A stretch of 64,000 nt of DNA from Mesorhizobium australicum WSM2073 (GTDB lineage Bacteria; Pseudomonadota; Alphaproteobacteria; Rhizobiales; Rhizobiaceae), in the NCBI RefSeq assembly GCF_000230995.2, contig NC_019973.1, positions 3,920,001 to 3,984,000 on the forward strand. The letters run 5' to 3'. Made by a program: the position numbers and the translations under genes. The notes beneath the pieces are model-generated. The model did not search any database. It was not told where the DNA came from and worked only from the letters and a program-made list of their open reading frames with translations. This document shows, in pieces, positions 17,403-30,757 of this stretch. Within the stretch, counting starts at the first letter, position 1. Every line of letters begins with the position of its first letter.

Positions 17403-17780
17403 TCAGTCCGCCTTGACAACGTGCCAGACGCCGGCGACGCCATCACCGGTCACGTCGCCGGCCTTCTTGTCCTTGATGAAGGTGTAAACCGGCTTGCCGT
17501 CATAGGCCCACATCTTGGTGCCGTCGGTACGGTCGACGACGCTCCATTCATCGTCCGCCTTGGCGCCGGCCTTGGCCTTCAGCGGCGGCCAGTTGGTGGC
17601 GCACTTGTCGTAGCAGTTGGTCTTGCCCTTCTCGTCCTTGTCATAGGTGTAGAGCGTCATGCCATTGGCGTCGGTGTAGATCTTGGTGCCATTGACCTCG
17701 GCTTCCTTCCACGCTTCGGCGGCAAAGGATGCGGCGGTGCTGAGCAGGAGCGCGGCCAGCGCCGCAGTTATCGTTTTCAT
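17403..17780 (-). CDS. Secreted repeat (lipoprotein_15/COG4315-type) protein
   Basis: 125 residues. A signal peptide (MKTITAALAALLLSTAASFA) precedes two copies of the family repeat: GMTLYTYDKDEKGKTNCYD with CATNWPPL, and GKPVYTFIKDKKAGDVTGDG with VWHVV. There is no lipobox cysteine, so the protein is probably periplasmic and soluble. Function unknown. ATG 17780 has GGAG 8 bases upstream. It is divergent from the CcdA-type gene, with about 170 bp between them. Confidence 0.82.
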   Translation of the reverse strand: MKTITAALAALLLSTAASFAAEAWKEAEVNGTKIYTDANGMTLYTYDKDEKGKTNCYDKCATNWPPLKAKAGAKADDEWSVVDRTDGTKMWAYDGKPVYTFIKDKKAGDVTGDGVAGVWHVVKAD

Positions 17781-17949
17781 GGAAATCTCCGTGGCTGATA
17801 TTCGAAGGCGCGCGGGAAATCGCGGCCTCGTCGTGTCAACGCCCTGCGCGGATGCTTTCTTCCCCGCCCGCGATGACTTGCCACACGATGGTGATTGGCG
17901 GACGAACCGGCGTGCCGCTATATCGGACGCCAAAGGTTGGAGTTTTGGA

Positions 17950-18696
17950 ATGGCATTGGATATCGGCTATGTCAGCGCGGTCGGGGCGGGGGCCATCTCG
18001 TTCCTTTCGCCATGCGTGCTGCCGCTAGTGCCGCCTTATCTCTGCTACATGGCCGGCGTCTCCGTCGACGATTTCCGCGGCAATGCAGGTGCGACGGCAC
18101 GCGAGGGCGCGCGCGGCGCGCTGCTCTATTCCTCGATCGCCTTCGTGCTCGGTTTTTCCACCGTGTTCGTCGCGCTAGGCGCCGGCGCGTCGACCATCGG
18201 CCGGCTGCTGCGCGTCTGGCAGGAGCCGCTGGCGATGGGCGCCGGCGTGCTGATCATCCTGATGGGCCTGAACTTTTTGGGCATCCTGCGCATCCCGCTT
18301 CTGTCACGCGAGGCGCGCTTCCAGTCGCAGGGCAAGCCGGCCAGCGCCGTCGCCGCCTATGTCATGGGCCTTGCCTTCGCCTTCGGCTGGACGCCCTGCA
18401 TCGGCCCGGTGCTGGGGCCGATCCTGACGCTGGCCGGTGGCCGCGAGACGGTCGGCGAGGGGGCTCTTCTGCTCGCCGCCTATTCGCTCGGCCTCGGTAT
18501 CCCGTTCCTGATTGCCGCGCTGTTCTCCGGCGCTTTCATGCGCTTCCTCGGCAAATTCCGCGTCCATCTCGGCCGCGTCGAAAAGGCGATCGGCGCGCTG
18601 CTGGTGGTCGCCGGCGTGTTTTTCCTCACCGGCGGCGTGCAGACGGTGTCGTACTGGCTGCTTGAGAATTTCCCGGTGCTGGGGCGGCTGGGCTGA
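17950..18696 (+). CDS. ccdA: CcdA/DsbD-family thiol-disulfide membrane protein
   Basis: 248 residues with six membrane segments. The two family cysteines are in FLSPCVLPLVPPY (Cys22) and GWTPCIGPVLGPIL (Cys150), as expected for an electron carrier that moves reductant across the inner membrane for cytochrome c maturation. A second cysteine follows in PPYLCYMAG. ATG 17950 has GGAG 8 bases upstream. No other cytochrome c maturation gene is next to it. Confidence 0.87.
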   Translation: MALDIGYVSAVGAGAISFLSPCVLPLVPPYLCYMAGVSVDDFRGNAGATAREGARGALLYSSIAFVLGFSTVFVALGAGASTIGRLLRVWQEPLAMGAGVLIILMGLNFLGILRIPLLSREARFQSQGKPASAVAAYVMGLAFAFGWTPCIGPVLGPILTLAGGRETVGEGALLLAAYSLGLGIPFLIAALFSGAFMRFLGKFRVHLGRVEKAIGALLVVAGVFFLTGGVQTVSYWLLENFPVLGRLG

Positions 18697-18708
18697 CGCT
18701 TGTCAGCT

Positions 18709-18774
<66 letters not shown>

Positions 18775-18854
18775 GGAATTTAACCGCATTGGTGCAGCAT
18801 GGCGCCACTGCTATCCTGTATTGATTCCCAACCCTTTCATACGGTTGCCCGTCC

Positions 18855-20231
18855 ATGAGCCAGAGATCCTGCCTGTCCGTCATCCTCGCAGCCGGCGAAG
18901 GCACGCGCATGAAGAGCGCGCAGCCGAAGGTGCTGCATCAGATCGCCGGGTTGCCGATGGTGGCCCATGTGGTCAAGGCGGCCGAAGCCGCGGGTGCGAG
19001 CGGGCTGGCGCTGGTGATTGGCCATGGCGCCGACGAGATGCGCAAGGCGGCGGCGAAGTTTGCACCGAAGGCGGAAACCTTCGAGCAGGAAAAGCGCTTG
19101 GGTACGGCGCATGCCGTTATCGCTGCCCGCGCAGCGATATCAAGGGGTTATGACGACGTCCTCGTGATGTTTGGCGACACGCCACTGATCGATGCGGATG
19201 CGCTCACGGTGGCGCGGCGGAGATTGGCGGAAGGTGCTGCCGTCGTGGTGATCGGATTCCGCCCACCCAATCCGACCGGCTATGGCCGGTTGATCGAAAA
19301 GGATGGCAAGCTCACAGCTATCCGCGAGGAAAAAGACTGCTCCGAAGAGGAGAAGAAAATCGGCTTCTGCAATGCCGGCATGATGGCGGTGGCCGGCGCG
19401 CACGCGCTGAAACTGCTCGACGCGGTCGGCAACGAGAATGCCAAGGGCGAGTATTATCTGACCGATATCGTCGAGATCGCCAGTGCACAAAATCTCGATG
19501 TCGTTGCCACCGAAGCCAGCTTCGAAAGCGCGCTCGGCATCAACAATCGCGCCGAACTGGCGCAAGCCGAAGCCATCTGGCAACAGCGCCGGCGCCATGA
19601 CGCGATGCTGTCGGGCGTGACTCTGATCGCCCCGGAAACCGTGTTTTTCTCGCACGACACCGAAATCGGCGCCGACACCATCGTCGAACCCAACGTCTGG
19701 TTTGGTCCGGGCGTGAGGATCGCCAGCGGCGCCAAAATCCACGCCTTCAGCCACATCGAGGGCGCCACCATCGCTTCCAATTGCGATGTCGGGCCGTTCG
19801 CCCGGCTGCGGCCAGGCGCCGATCTCAGGAACAAGGCAAAGGTCGGCAATTTCTGCGAGGTCAAGCAAGCCGTTATCGAGGACGGCGCCAAGGTCAACCA
19901 TTTGACCTATATTGGCGACGCGCGTGTCGGCGCGGGCGCCAATATCGGGGCGGGCACCATCACCTGCAACTACGACGGCTACTCAAAGTTCTTCACGGAC
20001 ATCGGCGAGGGCGCCTTCATCGGCTCCAATTCCTCGCTCGTGGCCCCGGTCACCATCGGCAATGGCGGCTATATCGCCTCGGGCAGCGTCATCACCGAAA
20101 GCGTGCCCGACGATGCGCTGGCCTTCGGCCGCGCCCGCCAGAAGACGATCCCCGGCAAGGGAAAGGAATTGCGCGAACGCTTTGCTTCCGCGGCGGCCGC
20201 GAAGAAGAAAGCGGCTGGCGCCGACCATTAG
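18855..20231 (+). CDS. glmU: Bifunctional UDP-GlcNAc pyrophosphorylase / GlcN-1-P acetyltransferase
   Basis: 458 residues. Catalyses the last two steps to UDP-GlcNAc for peptidoglycan and lipid A. The N-terminal nucleotidyltransferase domain has [18 protein letters not shown], and the C-terminal left-handed beta-helix has the hexapeptide repeats and the acetyltransferase signature [20 protein letters not shown]. glmS follows 202 bp downstream on the same strand, giving a complete route from fructose-6-P apart from GlmM. Confidence 0.96.
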   Translation: MSQRSCLSVILAAGEGTRMKSAQPKVLHQIAGLPMVAHVVKAAEAAGASGLALVIGHGADEMRKAAAKFAPKAETFEQEKRLGTAHAVIAARAAISRGYDDVLVMFGDTPLIDADALTVARRRLAEGAAVVVIGFRPPNPTGYGRLIEKDGKLTAIREEKDCSEEEKKIGFCNAGMMAVAGAHALKLLDAVGNENAKGEYYLTDIVEIASAQNLDVVATEASFESALGINNRAELAQAEAIWQQRRRHDAMLSGVTLIAPETVFFSHDTEIGADTIVEPNVWFGPGVRIASGAKIHAFSHIEGATIASNCDVGPFARLRPGADLRNKAKVGNFCEVKQAVIEDGAKVNHLTYIGDARVGAGANIGAGTITCNYDGYSKFFTDIGEGAFIGSNSSLVAPVTIGNGGYIASGSVITESVPDDALAFGRARQKTIPGKGKELRERFASAAAAKKKAAGADH

Positions 20232-20433
20232 CGATTGGGTCGACGGTCTGCTTTTTCGCCGAAGCAATCGAAAAAACCGAACGATTGCCGTAACCGGATT
20301 GCAAGAGCGGGCTGTCATGGTGCATGCCTGCTGAAGCGTCCGTTACAGCGGACGAAATGCAATGTGACTTTCGCGGCAGGCCGGCCACGCCTAAATATCG
20401 CTGGTTTTCCGTGGGCAATCGGGGACTGTCTGC

Positions 20434-22257
20434 ATGTGCGGTATCGTTGGAATCGTCGGCCACTCGCAGGTTGCGCCGCTCATCGTCGACGCACTGAAGC
20501 GGCTCGAATATCGCGGCTATGACTCCGCTGGCGTCGCCACCATCGAGAAGGGCGCGCTCGGCCGCCGCCGTGCCGAGGGCAAGCTGGTCAACCTCGAACG
20601 CCGGCTCAAGGATGAGCCGCTCGACGGCATGATCGGTATCGGCCATACGCGCTGGGCAACCCACGGCGTGCCCAACGAGACCAATGCGCACCCGCATTTT
20701 TCGGACGGCGTCGCCATCGTCCACAACGGCATCATCGAGAATTTCGCCGAACTGCGCGAGGAGCTGATCCGCGACGGCTATTCCTTCTCGTCGCAGACCG
20801 ACACCGAGGTCGTGGCACACCTGGTGGCGCGCGAACTCGCCAGGGGGCTGAAGCCGGTCGAGGCCGCGCATCAGGCGCTGAAGCGGCTGGAAGGCGCCTT
20901 TGCGCTAGCCATCATGTTCAAGGGTGACGAGGACCTGATCGTCGGCGCGCGCAATGGCCCGCCTTTGGCCGTTGGCCATGGCGACGGCGAGATGTTTTTG
21001 GGGTCCGACGCCATCGCGCTCGCTCCGTTCACCAATTCGATCACCTATCTCGAGGACGGCGACTGGGCGGTGGTGCGCCGCGACGGCGTCGCCATATTCG
21101 ACATCGACGGCAAAAAGGTCGACCGCAAGCGCCAGCAGTCGCTCTCGACCAGCTTCATGGTCGACAAGGGCAACCGCCGCCATTTCATGGAGAAGGAGAT
21201 CCATGAGCAGCCCGAGGTGATCTCGCACACGCTGGCTCATTATGTGGATTTCGTCTCCGGCGTTTCCAAGCCGCTCGATCTGCCATTCGACTTCGCCAAG
21301 ATCGGCCGGCTGGCGATCTCCGCCTGTGGCACCGCCTATCTCGCCGGCCTGATCGGCAAATACTGGTTCGAGCGCTATGCGCGGCTCCCGGTCGATATCG
21401 ATGTCGCGTCGGAATTCCGTTACCGCGAGATGCCGTTGTCGGCCAACGACGCCGCCTTCTTCATCTCGCAATCGGGCGAGACCGCCGATACTCTGGCCTC
21501 GTTGCGCTATTGCCGCAAGGCCGGGATGAAGATCGGCGCCGTCGTCAACGTGCGGGAATCGACCATGGCGCGCGAATCCGACGTCGTGCTGCCGACGCTG
21601 GCCGGGCCAGAGATTGGCGTCGCTTCGACCAAGGCTTTCACCTGCCAGCTGTCCGTGCTCGCGTCGCTTGCCGTGCGCGCCGGCGTGGCGCGCGGAGCGA
21701 TCTCGAAGGAGCAAGAGAAAACGCTGGTGCGAGCGCTTTCGGAAGCGCCGCGCTATGCCAACCAGGTGCTGAAGCTCGAAGAGCAGATTGAACGGATCGC
21801 GCGGGAACTGTCGCGTTACAAGGACGTGCTCTATCTCGGACGGGACACCAATTTCCCGCTCGCCATGGAAGGCGCGCTGAAGCTGAAGGAGATTTCCTAC
21901 ATCCACGCCGAAGGCTATGCCGCCGGAGAGCTGAAGCATGGGCCGATCGCGCTGATCGACGAGAACATGCCGGTGATCGTGATCGCGCCGCACGACCGCA
22001 TCTTCGAAAAGACCGTGTCCAACATGCAGGAAGTGGCGGCGCGTGGCGGCAAGATCATCCTGATCACCGACGCCAAGGGCGCGGCACAGGTGAGTCTGAA
22101 GACGATGGAGACCATCGTGCTTCCGGATGTGCCGGAAATCATCTCGCCGATCATCTATGCGCTACCGATCCAGATGCTCGCCTATTTCGCCGCCGTGTTC
22201 ATGGGCACCGACGTCGACCAGCCGCGCAATCTGGCGAAGTCGGTGACGGTGGAATAG
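20434..22257 (+). CDS. glmS: Glutamine-fructose-6-phosphate aminotransferase
   Basis: 607 residues. Makes glucosamine-6-P from fructose-6-P and glutamine. The N-terminal glutaminase starts MCGIVGIVGH with the nucleophile Cys2, and the C-terminal half has two SIS domains (SACGTAYLAG, SQSGETADT, and DVDQPRNLAKSVTVE at the end). The 202-bp leader holds one 6-bp hairpin (CGTCCG / CGGACG, 20337-20354); I see no glmS ribozyme core. Confidence 0.97.
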   Translation: MCGIVGIVGHSQVAPLIVDALKRLEYRGYDSAGVATIEKGALGRRRAEGKLVNLERRLKDEPLDGMIGIGHTRWATHGVPNETNAHPHFSDGVAIVHNGIIENFAELREELIRDGYSFSSQTDTEVVAHLVARELARGLKPVEAAHQALKRLEGAFALAIMFKGDEDLIVGARNGPPLAVGHGDGEMFLGSDAIALAPFTNSITYLEDGDWAVVRRDGVAIFDIDGKKVDRKRQQSLSTSFMVDKGNRRHFMEKEIHEQPEVISHTLAHYVDFVSGVSKPLDLPFDFAKIGRLAISACGTAYLAGLIGKYWFERYARLPVDIDVASEFRYREMPLSANDAAFFISQSGETADTLASLRYCRKAGMKIGAVVNVRESTMARESDVVLPTLAGPEIGVASTKAFTCQLSVLASLAVRAGVARGAISKEQEKTLVRALSEAPRYANQVLKLEEQIERIARELSRYKDVLYLGRDTNFPLAMEGALKLKEISYIHAEGYAAGELKHGPIALIDENMPVIVIAPHDRIFEKTVSNMQEVAARGGKIILITDAKGAAQVSLKTMETIVLPDVPEIISPIIYALPIQMLAYFAAVFMGTDVDQPRNLAKSVTVE

Positions 22258-22349
22258 GCGCTTGTAAACAGGCGCCTTTAAAAACTTCGCAGTTCCAAAG
22301 CGTCTTCCGGTTCACTAATGTCGCGTCGCAATAGCGCCTCCGGTGAACC

Positions 22350-23102
22350 ATGTCAGACGCTCCCAAGACTTCCGGCATGACACGGCTGAGGAACTATTTC
22401 CTCACGGGCTTCATCGTCTGCGCGCCGCTGGCGATCACCGCCTATATCGCCTGGTCGTTCATCGGCTGGGTCGATTCCTGGGTGAAACCGTATATTCCGG
22501 CGCGCTACAGCCCCGACACCTATCTGCCGTTTCCGGTTCCAGGGTTCGGGCTCATCGTTGCGCTCATCCTGATCACGCTGATCGGTTTTCTGACCGCCAA
22601 CATTGTCGGCCGCGCCATAGTCGGCTTTGGCGAGCGCTTGCTTGGCCGCATGCCGCTGGTGCGCGGCATATACGGCTCGCTGAAGCAGATTTTTGAGACC
22701 GTGCTGTCGAACAAGGGCGACATGTTCCGCCAGGTTGGGCTGGTCGAATATCCACGCAAGGGCGTGTGGTCGCTGGTGTTCGTCGCCAGCGAAAAGGAAA
22801 CCGAGATCAACCAGAAGCTCGACCAGGAAGGTGATCCGCTGATTGCCGTGTTCATGCCGTGCACGCCGAACCCGACGACCGGTTTCCTGATGTTTGTGCT
22901 GAAGTCGGACATCGTGCCGCTCGACATGACGATCGAGGACGGCGCCAAGCTGATCGTATCAGCCGGGTTGGTGGCTCCCGAGGTGAAGACGAAACTGGTG
23001 ACGCTGAACGGCGAGCCGATCAACGGAACCCTGGCCAATCCGCCGCTAGGGCCTCACCCGGCGCGCAGGAGCCGCACGGCCTCGTCGCGGCCGAACAAGT
23101 AG
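22350..23102 (+). CDS. DUF502 family inner-membrane protein
   Basis: 250 residues with two membrane segments near the N-terminus (NYFLTGFIVCAPLAITAY and LIVALILITLIGFLTANIVG) and the conserved block RMPLVRGIYGSLKQIFE typical of DUF502/COG2928. Function unknown. The last 16 codons lie antisense to the end of recG; the basic tail after NPPLGPHPARRSRT is not part of the conserved domain. Confidence 0.85.
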   Translation: MSDAPKTSGMTRLRNYFLTGFIVCAPLAITAYIAWSFIGWVDSWVKPYIPARYSPDTYLPFPVPGFGLIVALILITLIGFLTANIVGRAIVGFGERLLGRMPLVRGIYGSLKQIFETVLSNKGDMFRQVGLVEYPRKGVWSLVFVASEKETEINQKLDQEGDPLIAVFMPCTPNPTTGFLMFVLKSDIVPLDMTIEDGAKLIVSAGLVAPEVKTKLVTLNGEPINGTLANPPLGPHPARRSRTASSRPNK

Positions 23103-25162
23103 AGCAGGAGCCGCAGCGCCTCGCCGCGGTCCGATTGCAGTTCTGGGTCGCGCGACAGGATCAGCCTGGCGTCGTTACGGGCGGCCTCCAGTAGGTCGGC
23201 ATGCACCTCGATGCGCGCCACCTGGAAACCCGGCGTGCCGGACTGGCGGGTGCCCAGCAGTTCGCCTTCGCCGCGCAATTTCAGGTCCTCCTCGGCGATC
23301 AGGAAACCGTCCTCGGTCTCGCGCATCACCGACAGCCGGCGTTTTGCGGTCTCGCCAAGCGGATCCTTGTACAGCAGCACGCAGGACGAGGGCTTGTCGC
23401 CGCGTCCGACCCGGCCGCGCAGCTGGTGCAACTGGGCGAGGCCGAAGCGTTCGGCATGCTCGATGACCATGATCGTGGCGTCAGGAACGTCCACGCCGAC
23501 CTCGATGACCGTGGTGGCGATCAGGATGCGCGTCTCGCCTTGCTTGAAGGCGCGCATCGCCTCGTCCTTCTCGACACCCTTCATGCGGCCGTGGACAAGG
23601 CCGATGCGATCGCCGAACAGCGGCTTCAGCGAGGCAAAGCGATCCTCGGCCGACATCAGTTTTATTTCTTCGGATTCCTCGACCAGCGGGCAAATCCAGT
23701 AGATCTTCTGGCCATCCGCGACGGCATCGAGCATGCGGCCGACCAGCTCGTCGAGCCGCTCCAGCGGCAGCGTGACGGTGCGGATCGGCTGGCGGCCGGC
23801 GGGTTTTTCCGTCAGCTTCGACACGTCCATGTCGCCGAAGGCGGTCAGCACCAGCGTGCGCGGGATGGGGGTCGCGGTCATGACCAGCATGTCGGGGGCG
23901 TCGCCCTTGGCGGTGATGGCAAGCCGCTGGTGGACGCCGAAGCGATGCTGCTCATCGATGACGGCCAGGACCAGGTCGTGGAAGCTGACCGTTTCCTGAA
24001 ACAGCGCATGGGTGCCGACGACGATGTCGATCTCGCCGCTGGCAAGACCCGCCAGCGTTTCGGCTCGCTCGCGACCCTTTTCACGGCCGGTCAGGATGGC
24101 GATGCGCAAGCCGACCTTGGCGGCAAGCGGGGTGATCGTCGCCAGATGCTGGCGCGCGAGGATTTCGGTCGGCGCCATCAGCGCCGCCTGGCCGCCGGCC
24201 TCGACAGCGCGTGCCATGGCAAGCAGCGCCACCACCGTCTTGCCCGAGCCGACGTCACCTTGCAGCAGCCGCAGCATGCGCTCCGGATCGGCGAGATCAG
24301 CGTTGATTTCGGCGAGCGCGAATTCCTGCGAGGGCGTAAGCGAATAGGGAAGGGCTGTACGCAGCTTCTCGACGATGCGCCCATCGCCGACGAGAGGGCG
24401 GCCTGACAGGCGCCGCACCTTTGCCCGCACCAGAGCCAGCGAGACCTGGCCGGCGAGCAATTCATCATAGGCGAGGCGGCGCCATGCAGCCCCTTCGACC
24501 GCGACATCGATCGGATCAGCGGGATAATGGATGCGGGTCAGCGCGTCGCCGAAGGACGCAAAGCTCTGGCGGCGCATGAAGGCATCATCCTGCCATTCCG
24601 GCAGCTCCGGCAGGCGGCCGAGCGCCTGGCCGATCGCCCGGCGCAGCACCTTGCCCGAGAGGCCGGCGGTCAGCGGATAGACCGGTTCGACCAGCGGCAG
24701 GTTTTCCGCTTCGCTGGCGAGCGCGATATGGTCGGGGTGGACCATGGTTGGGCGGCCGTTGAACCATTCCATCCGGCCTGACACCACGACATGCTCGCCC
24801 ACAGGCATTGCCTTTTCGAGATAGGCGGCATGGGCATGGAAGAAGGTCAGGCCGATTTCGCCCGTGTCGTCATGGGCGTACACCCGGTAGGGCACCGACC
24901 TGTTGCCGCGCGGTGGCGGCTGGTGGCGGTCTATGCGCAGCTCAAGCGTGACGATGGCGCCTTCGGCCGCGAGTGCGATGCCCGGCCGGTGTCGGCGGTC
25001 GATGACGGTGTGCGGCAGCACGAACAGGAGGTCGCCGGCGCGTGCGGCGCGGTCGCCGAGATCGGCGGCAACGACCTTCTCGATCAGCGCGCCAACCTTC
25101 GGCCCGACGCCGGCAAGCGAGGTGATCGGGACAAATAGGGGATCGAGGATGGAAGGACGCAT
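23054..25162 (-). CDS. recG: ATP-dependent DNA helicase RecG
   Basis: 702 residues. Reverses stalled forks and migrates Holliday junctions. An N-terminal wedge/OB domain is followed by two helicase lobes: Walker A LLQGDVGSGKTVVA, DEQH box VIDEQHRFG, motif TATPIPRTL, and QLRGRVGRG. The C-terminal end LYLFGRDEAVRLLRAG is complete. Convergent with DUF502 (49-bp overlap) and divergent from sdhE, the usual rhizobial order. Confidence 0.96.
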   Translation of the reverse strand: MRPSILDPLFVPITSLAGVGPKVGALIEKVVAADLGDRAARAGDLLFVLPHTVIDRRHRPGIALAAEGAIVTLELRIDRHQPPPRGNRSVPYRVYAHDDTGEIGLTFFHAHAAYLEKAMPVGEHVVVSGRMEWFNGRPTMVHPDHIALASEAENLPLVEPVYPLTAGLSGKVLRRAIGQALGRLPELPEWQDDAFMRRQSFASFGDALTRIHYPADPIDVAVEGAAWRRLAYDELLAGQVSLALVRAKVRRLSGRPLVGDGRIVEKLRTALPYSLTPSQEFALAEINADLADPERMLRLLQGDVGSGKTVVALLAMARAVEAGGQAALMAPTEILARQHLATITPLAAKVGLRIAILTGREKGRERAETLAGLASGEIDIVVGTHALFQETVSFHDLVLAVIDEQHRFGVHQRLAITAKGDAPDMLVMTATPIPRTLVLTAFGDMDVSKLTEKPAGRQPIRTVTLPLERLDELVGRMLDAVADGQKIYWICPLVEESEEIKLMSAEDRFASLKPLFGDRIGLVHGRMKGVEKDEAMRAFKQGETRILIATTVIEVGVDVPDATIMVIEHAERFGLAQLHQLRGRVGRGDKPSSCVLLYKDPLGETAKRRLSVMRETEDGFLIAEEDLKLRGEGELLGTRQSGTPGFQVARIEVHADLLEAARNDARLILSRDPELQSDRGEALRLLLYLFGRDEAVRLLRAG

Positions 25163-25254
25163 GATGTCAGCTTATGTCGCGACGGCCGCAGCGCAAGGCT
25201 GACAGCGCCCACTATCCACGCTATATGCGCCGCTTGAAGCGAGGATGCGGCACA

Positions 25255-25542
25255 ATGACCGGAACGAAACGATCAAGCGAGGGGCTGGACGCCCATCGCC
25301 GCAAGCTGTTGTTCCGTTCCTGGCATCGCGGCATGCGCGAGATGGATCTCATCCTCGGCACCTTCGCCGATGCCGAGATCGGCACCTTGACCGCCGACGA
25401 AATCGACCAATATGAGAGGCTCCTCGATATTGTCGACACGGAATTCCTGCCGCTGGTTACGGGCGAACGCCCGGTGCCGGCGGAGATCGACTGTGCCGTC
25501 CTGCAAAAAATCCTGGCGTCCCGCCGGACCATGACTTTCTGA
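25255..25542 (+). CDS. sdhE: Succinate dehydrogenase assembly factor 2 (SdhE)
   Basis: 95 residues, the usual size. Helps attach FAD to SdhA. The conserved RSWHRGMREMDLILGTFAD contains the RGMREMD motif of SdhE/YgfY proteins. ATG 25255 follows GAGG at 10 bases; a longer in-frame ORF from 25174 adds 27 residues with no family similarity. Located between recG and mfd as in many rhizobia. Confidence 0.9.
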   Translation: MTGTKRSSEGLDAHRRKLLFRSWHRGMREMDLILGTFADAEIGTLTADEIDQYERLLDIVDTEFLPLVTGERPVPAEIDCAVLQKILASRRTMTF

Positions 25543-25548
25543 ACACAC

Positions 25549-25593
25549 GCAATTCCAGGAAAAGTGCGCAGCGGTTTTCCCATGGGAATTGCG
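25549..25593. repeat. Palindromic repeat, GCAATTCC type (second copy)
   Basis: GCAATTCC (25549-25556) and GGAATTGC (25586-25593) with GGAAAA / TTTTCC inside; same design as the copy at 10835-10874. It occupies the short gap between sdhE and mfd. Confidence 0.75.
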
Positions 25594-25613
25594 ACAAACA
25601 AGACCGTGATTTG

Positions 25614-29111
<3,498 letters not shown>

Positions 29112-29269
29112 TCTCGCCTTTCGGGCCGTCCTGGGCGCGTCAGCCATTCGCCAGCACCGAAATTCCGGTCTAGAATAGGAAATCGGCTTCGTGTATGGAG
29201 CCGCCACCCCAGTTTGGGGCGGGAAATGGCGGGCGAGGGTGTCCGCCGGAAAGAGCGTTGGGTGCAGCG

Positions 29270-30643
29270 ATGACGAAATGGTCGCCGAATTCGTGGAGAG
29301 CAAAGCCGATCAAGCAAGTTCCCGCCTATCCGGACCTTGCCGCGCTGAAGAACACGGAAGCCCAACTCGCCACCTTCCCGCCGCTGGTCTTTGCCGGCGA
29401 AGCGCGCAAGCTGAAGAAGCAGTTGGCAGCGGTTGCCGCCGGCGAAGCCTTCCTGCTCCAGGGTGGTGATTGCGCGGAGAGTTTTGCCGAGCATGGCGCC
29501 GACAACATCCGCGACTTCTTCCGCGTCTTCCTGCAGATGTCCGTGGTGCTGACCTTCGCCGGTGCGCAGCCGGTGGTGAAGGTTGGCCGTGTCGCCGGCC
29601 AGTTCGCCAAGCCGCGCTCGTCCGACAACGAGACCAAGGGCGAAGTGACGCTGCCGAGCTATCGCGGCGACATCATCAACGGCATCGAGTTCGACCAGAA
29701 GTCGCGCATTCCCGATCCCGCCCGCCAGGAAATGGCCTACCGCCAGTCGGCGGCCACGCTCAACCTCCTGCGTGCCTTCGCGCAGGGCGGTTATGCCAGC
29801 CTGGAGAATGTGCATCGCTGGATGCTCGGCTTCGTCTCCGACAGCCCGCAGGGCGAGAAATACGAGTCGCTTGCCAACCGCATCACCGAGACGATGGATT
29901 TCATGCGCGCGGTCGGCATTACGTCCGAAACCAATTTCGCGCTGCGCGAAACCGACTTCTACACCAGCCACGAGGCCCTGCTGCTCGGCTACGAGGAGGC
30001 GCTGACCCGTGTTGATTCCACCTCGGGCGACTGGTACGCCACGTCGGGTCACATGATCTGGATCGGCGACCGCACGCGTCAACCCGACCACGCCCATGTC
30101 GAATATTGCCGCGGCATCAAGAACCCGCTCGGCCTGAAATGCGGTCCGTCGCTGACGCCGGACGGTCTGCTGGAACTGATCGACCTGCTGAACCCCGAGA
30201 ACGAGCCGGGCCGGCTGACGCTGATCGCCCGCTTCGGTTCGGACAAGGTTGCCGACCATCTGCCGAAGCTGGTGCGCGCTGTGCAGAAGGAGGGCCGCAG
30301 CGTGGTCTGGTCGTCGGATCCGATGCATGGCAACACGATCGAGGCGGCCGGCTACAAGACACGGCCCTTCGACCGCATCCTGAAGGAGGTGCAGACCTTC
30401 TTCGAGGTGCACCGCGCCGAAGGCACGCATCCGGGCGGCATCCATGTTGAGATGACCGGCAAGAACGTCACCGAATGCACCGGTGGCGCCCGTGCCATCA
30501 CCGCCGAGGAGTTGCAGGACCGCTATCACACCCATTGCGATCCGCGTCTCAACGCCGACCAGGCGATCGAACTGGCCTTCCTGGTCTCGGACCTGTTGAA
30601 GAAGAGCCATCCGGTGCAGCACAAGCAGGTCGCGAACGGCTGA
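29270..30643 (+). CDS. Class II 3-deoxy-7-phosphoheptulonate (DAHP) synthase
   Basis: 457 residues. First step of the shikimate pathway, joining PEP and erythrose-4-P. Plant/bacterial class II features are present: [12 protein letters not shown], the RSTxx-like [28 protein letters not shown], and DPMHGNT near the C-terminus. ATG 29270 gives the usual N-terminus ([10 protein letters not shown]); upstream codons back to 29195 are low-complexity. The 5' leader has a CCCCA / TGGGG stem (about 29206-29220). A strong terminator follows. Confidence 0.94.
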   Translation: MTKWSPNSWRAKPIKQVPAYPDLAALKNTEAQLATFPPLVFAGEARKLKKQLAAVAAGEAFLLQGGDCAESFAEHGADNIRDFFRVFLQMSVVLTFAGAQPVVKVGRVAGQFAKPRSSDNETKGEVTLPSYRGDIINGIEFDQKSRIPDPARQEMAYRQSAATLNLLRAFAQGGYASLENVHRWMLGFVSDSPQGEKYESLANRITETMDFMRAVGITSETNFALRETDFYTSHEALLLGYEEALTRVDSTSGDWYATSGHMIWIGDRTRQPDHAHVEYCRGIKNPLGLKCGPSLTPDGLLELIDLLNPENEPGRLTLIARFGSDKVADHLPKLVRAVQKEGRSVVWSSDPMHGNTIEAAGYKTRPFDRILKEVQTFFEVHRAEGTHPGGIHVEMTGKNVTECTGGARAITAEELQDRYHTHCDPRLNADQAIELAFLVSDLLKKSHPVQHKQVANG

Positions 30644-30670
30644 TCTCGGCCAATTGGAACCGATAAAGGA

Positions 30671-30699
30671 AAGGCGCCTGGGAAACCGGCGCCTTTTTT
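30671..30699 (+). terminator. Rho-independent terminator after the DAHP synthase
   Basis: AAGGCGCC (30671-30678) pairs with GGCGCCTT (30688-30695), 9-base loop, then a run of six T. On the other strand the stem ends in TTTCCTTTAT, so it may also serve the convergent GGDEF gene. Confidence 0.9.
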
Positions 30700-30757
30700 A
30701 TTGCAACTTCGGTTTGTGCTTCCGACCGTGTCGGCGCAACCGGCAAAAGCGAAAGCC

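Noticed and set aside
17076-17798. 240-codon + strand frame from the topA upstream region into the secreted protein gene
   Set aside because: Its second half is antisense to the secreted repeat protein, whose signal peptide and repeats are clear. The first half has no similarity.
20232-20433. glmS ribozyme or GlcN6P-sensing element
   Set aside because: No ribozyme core is visible. Only one 6-bp hairpin is present, and such ribozymes are typical of Gram-positive bacteria.
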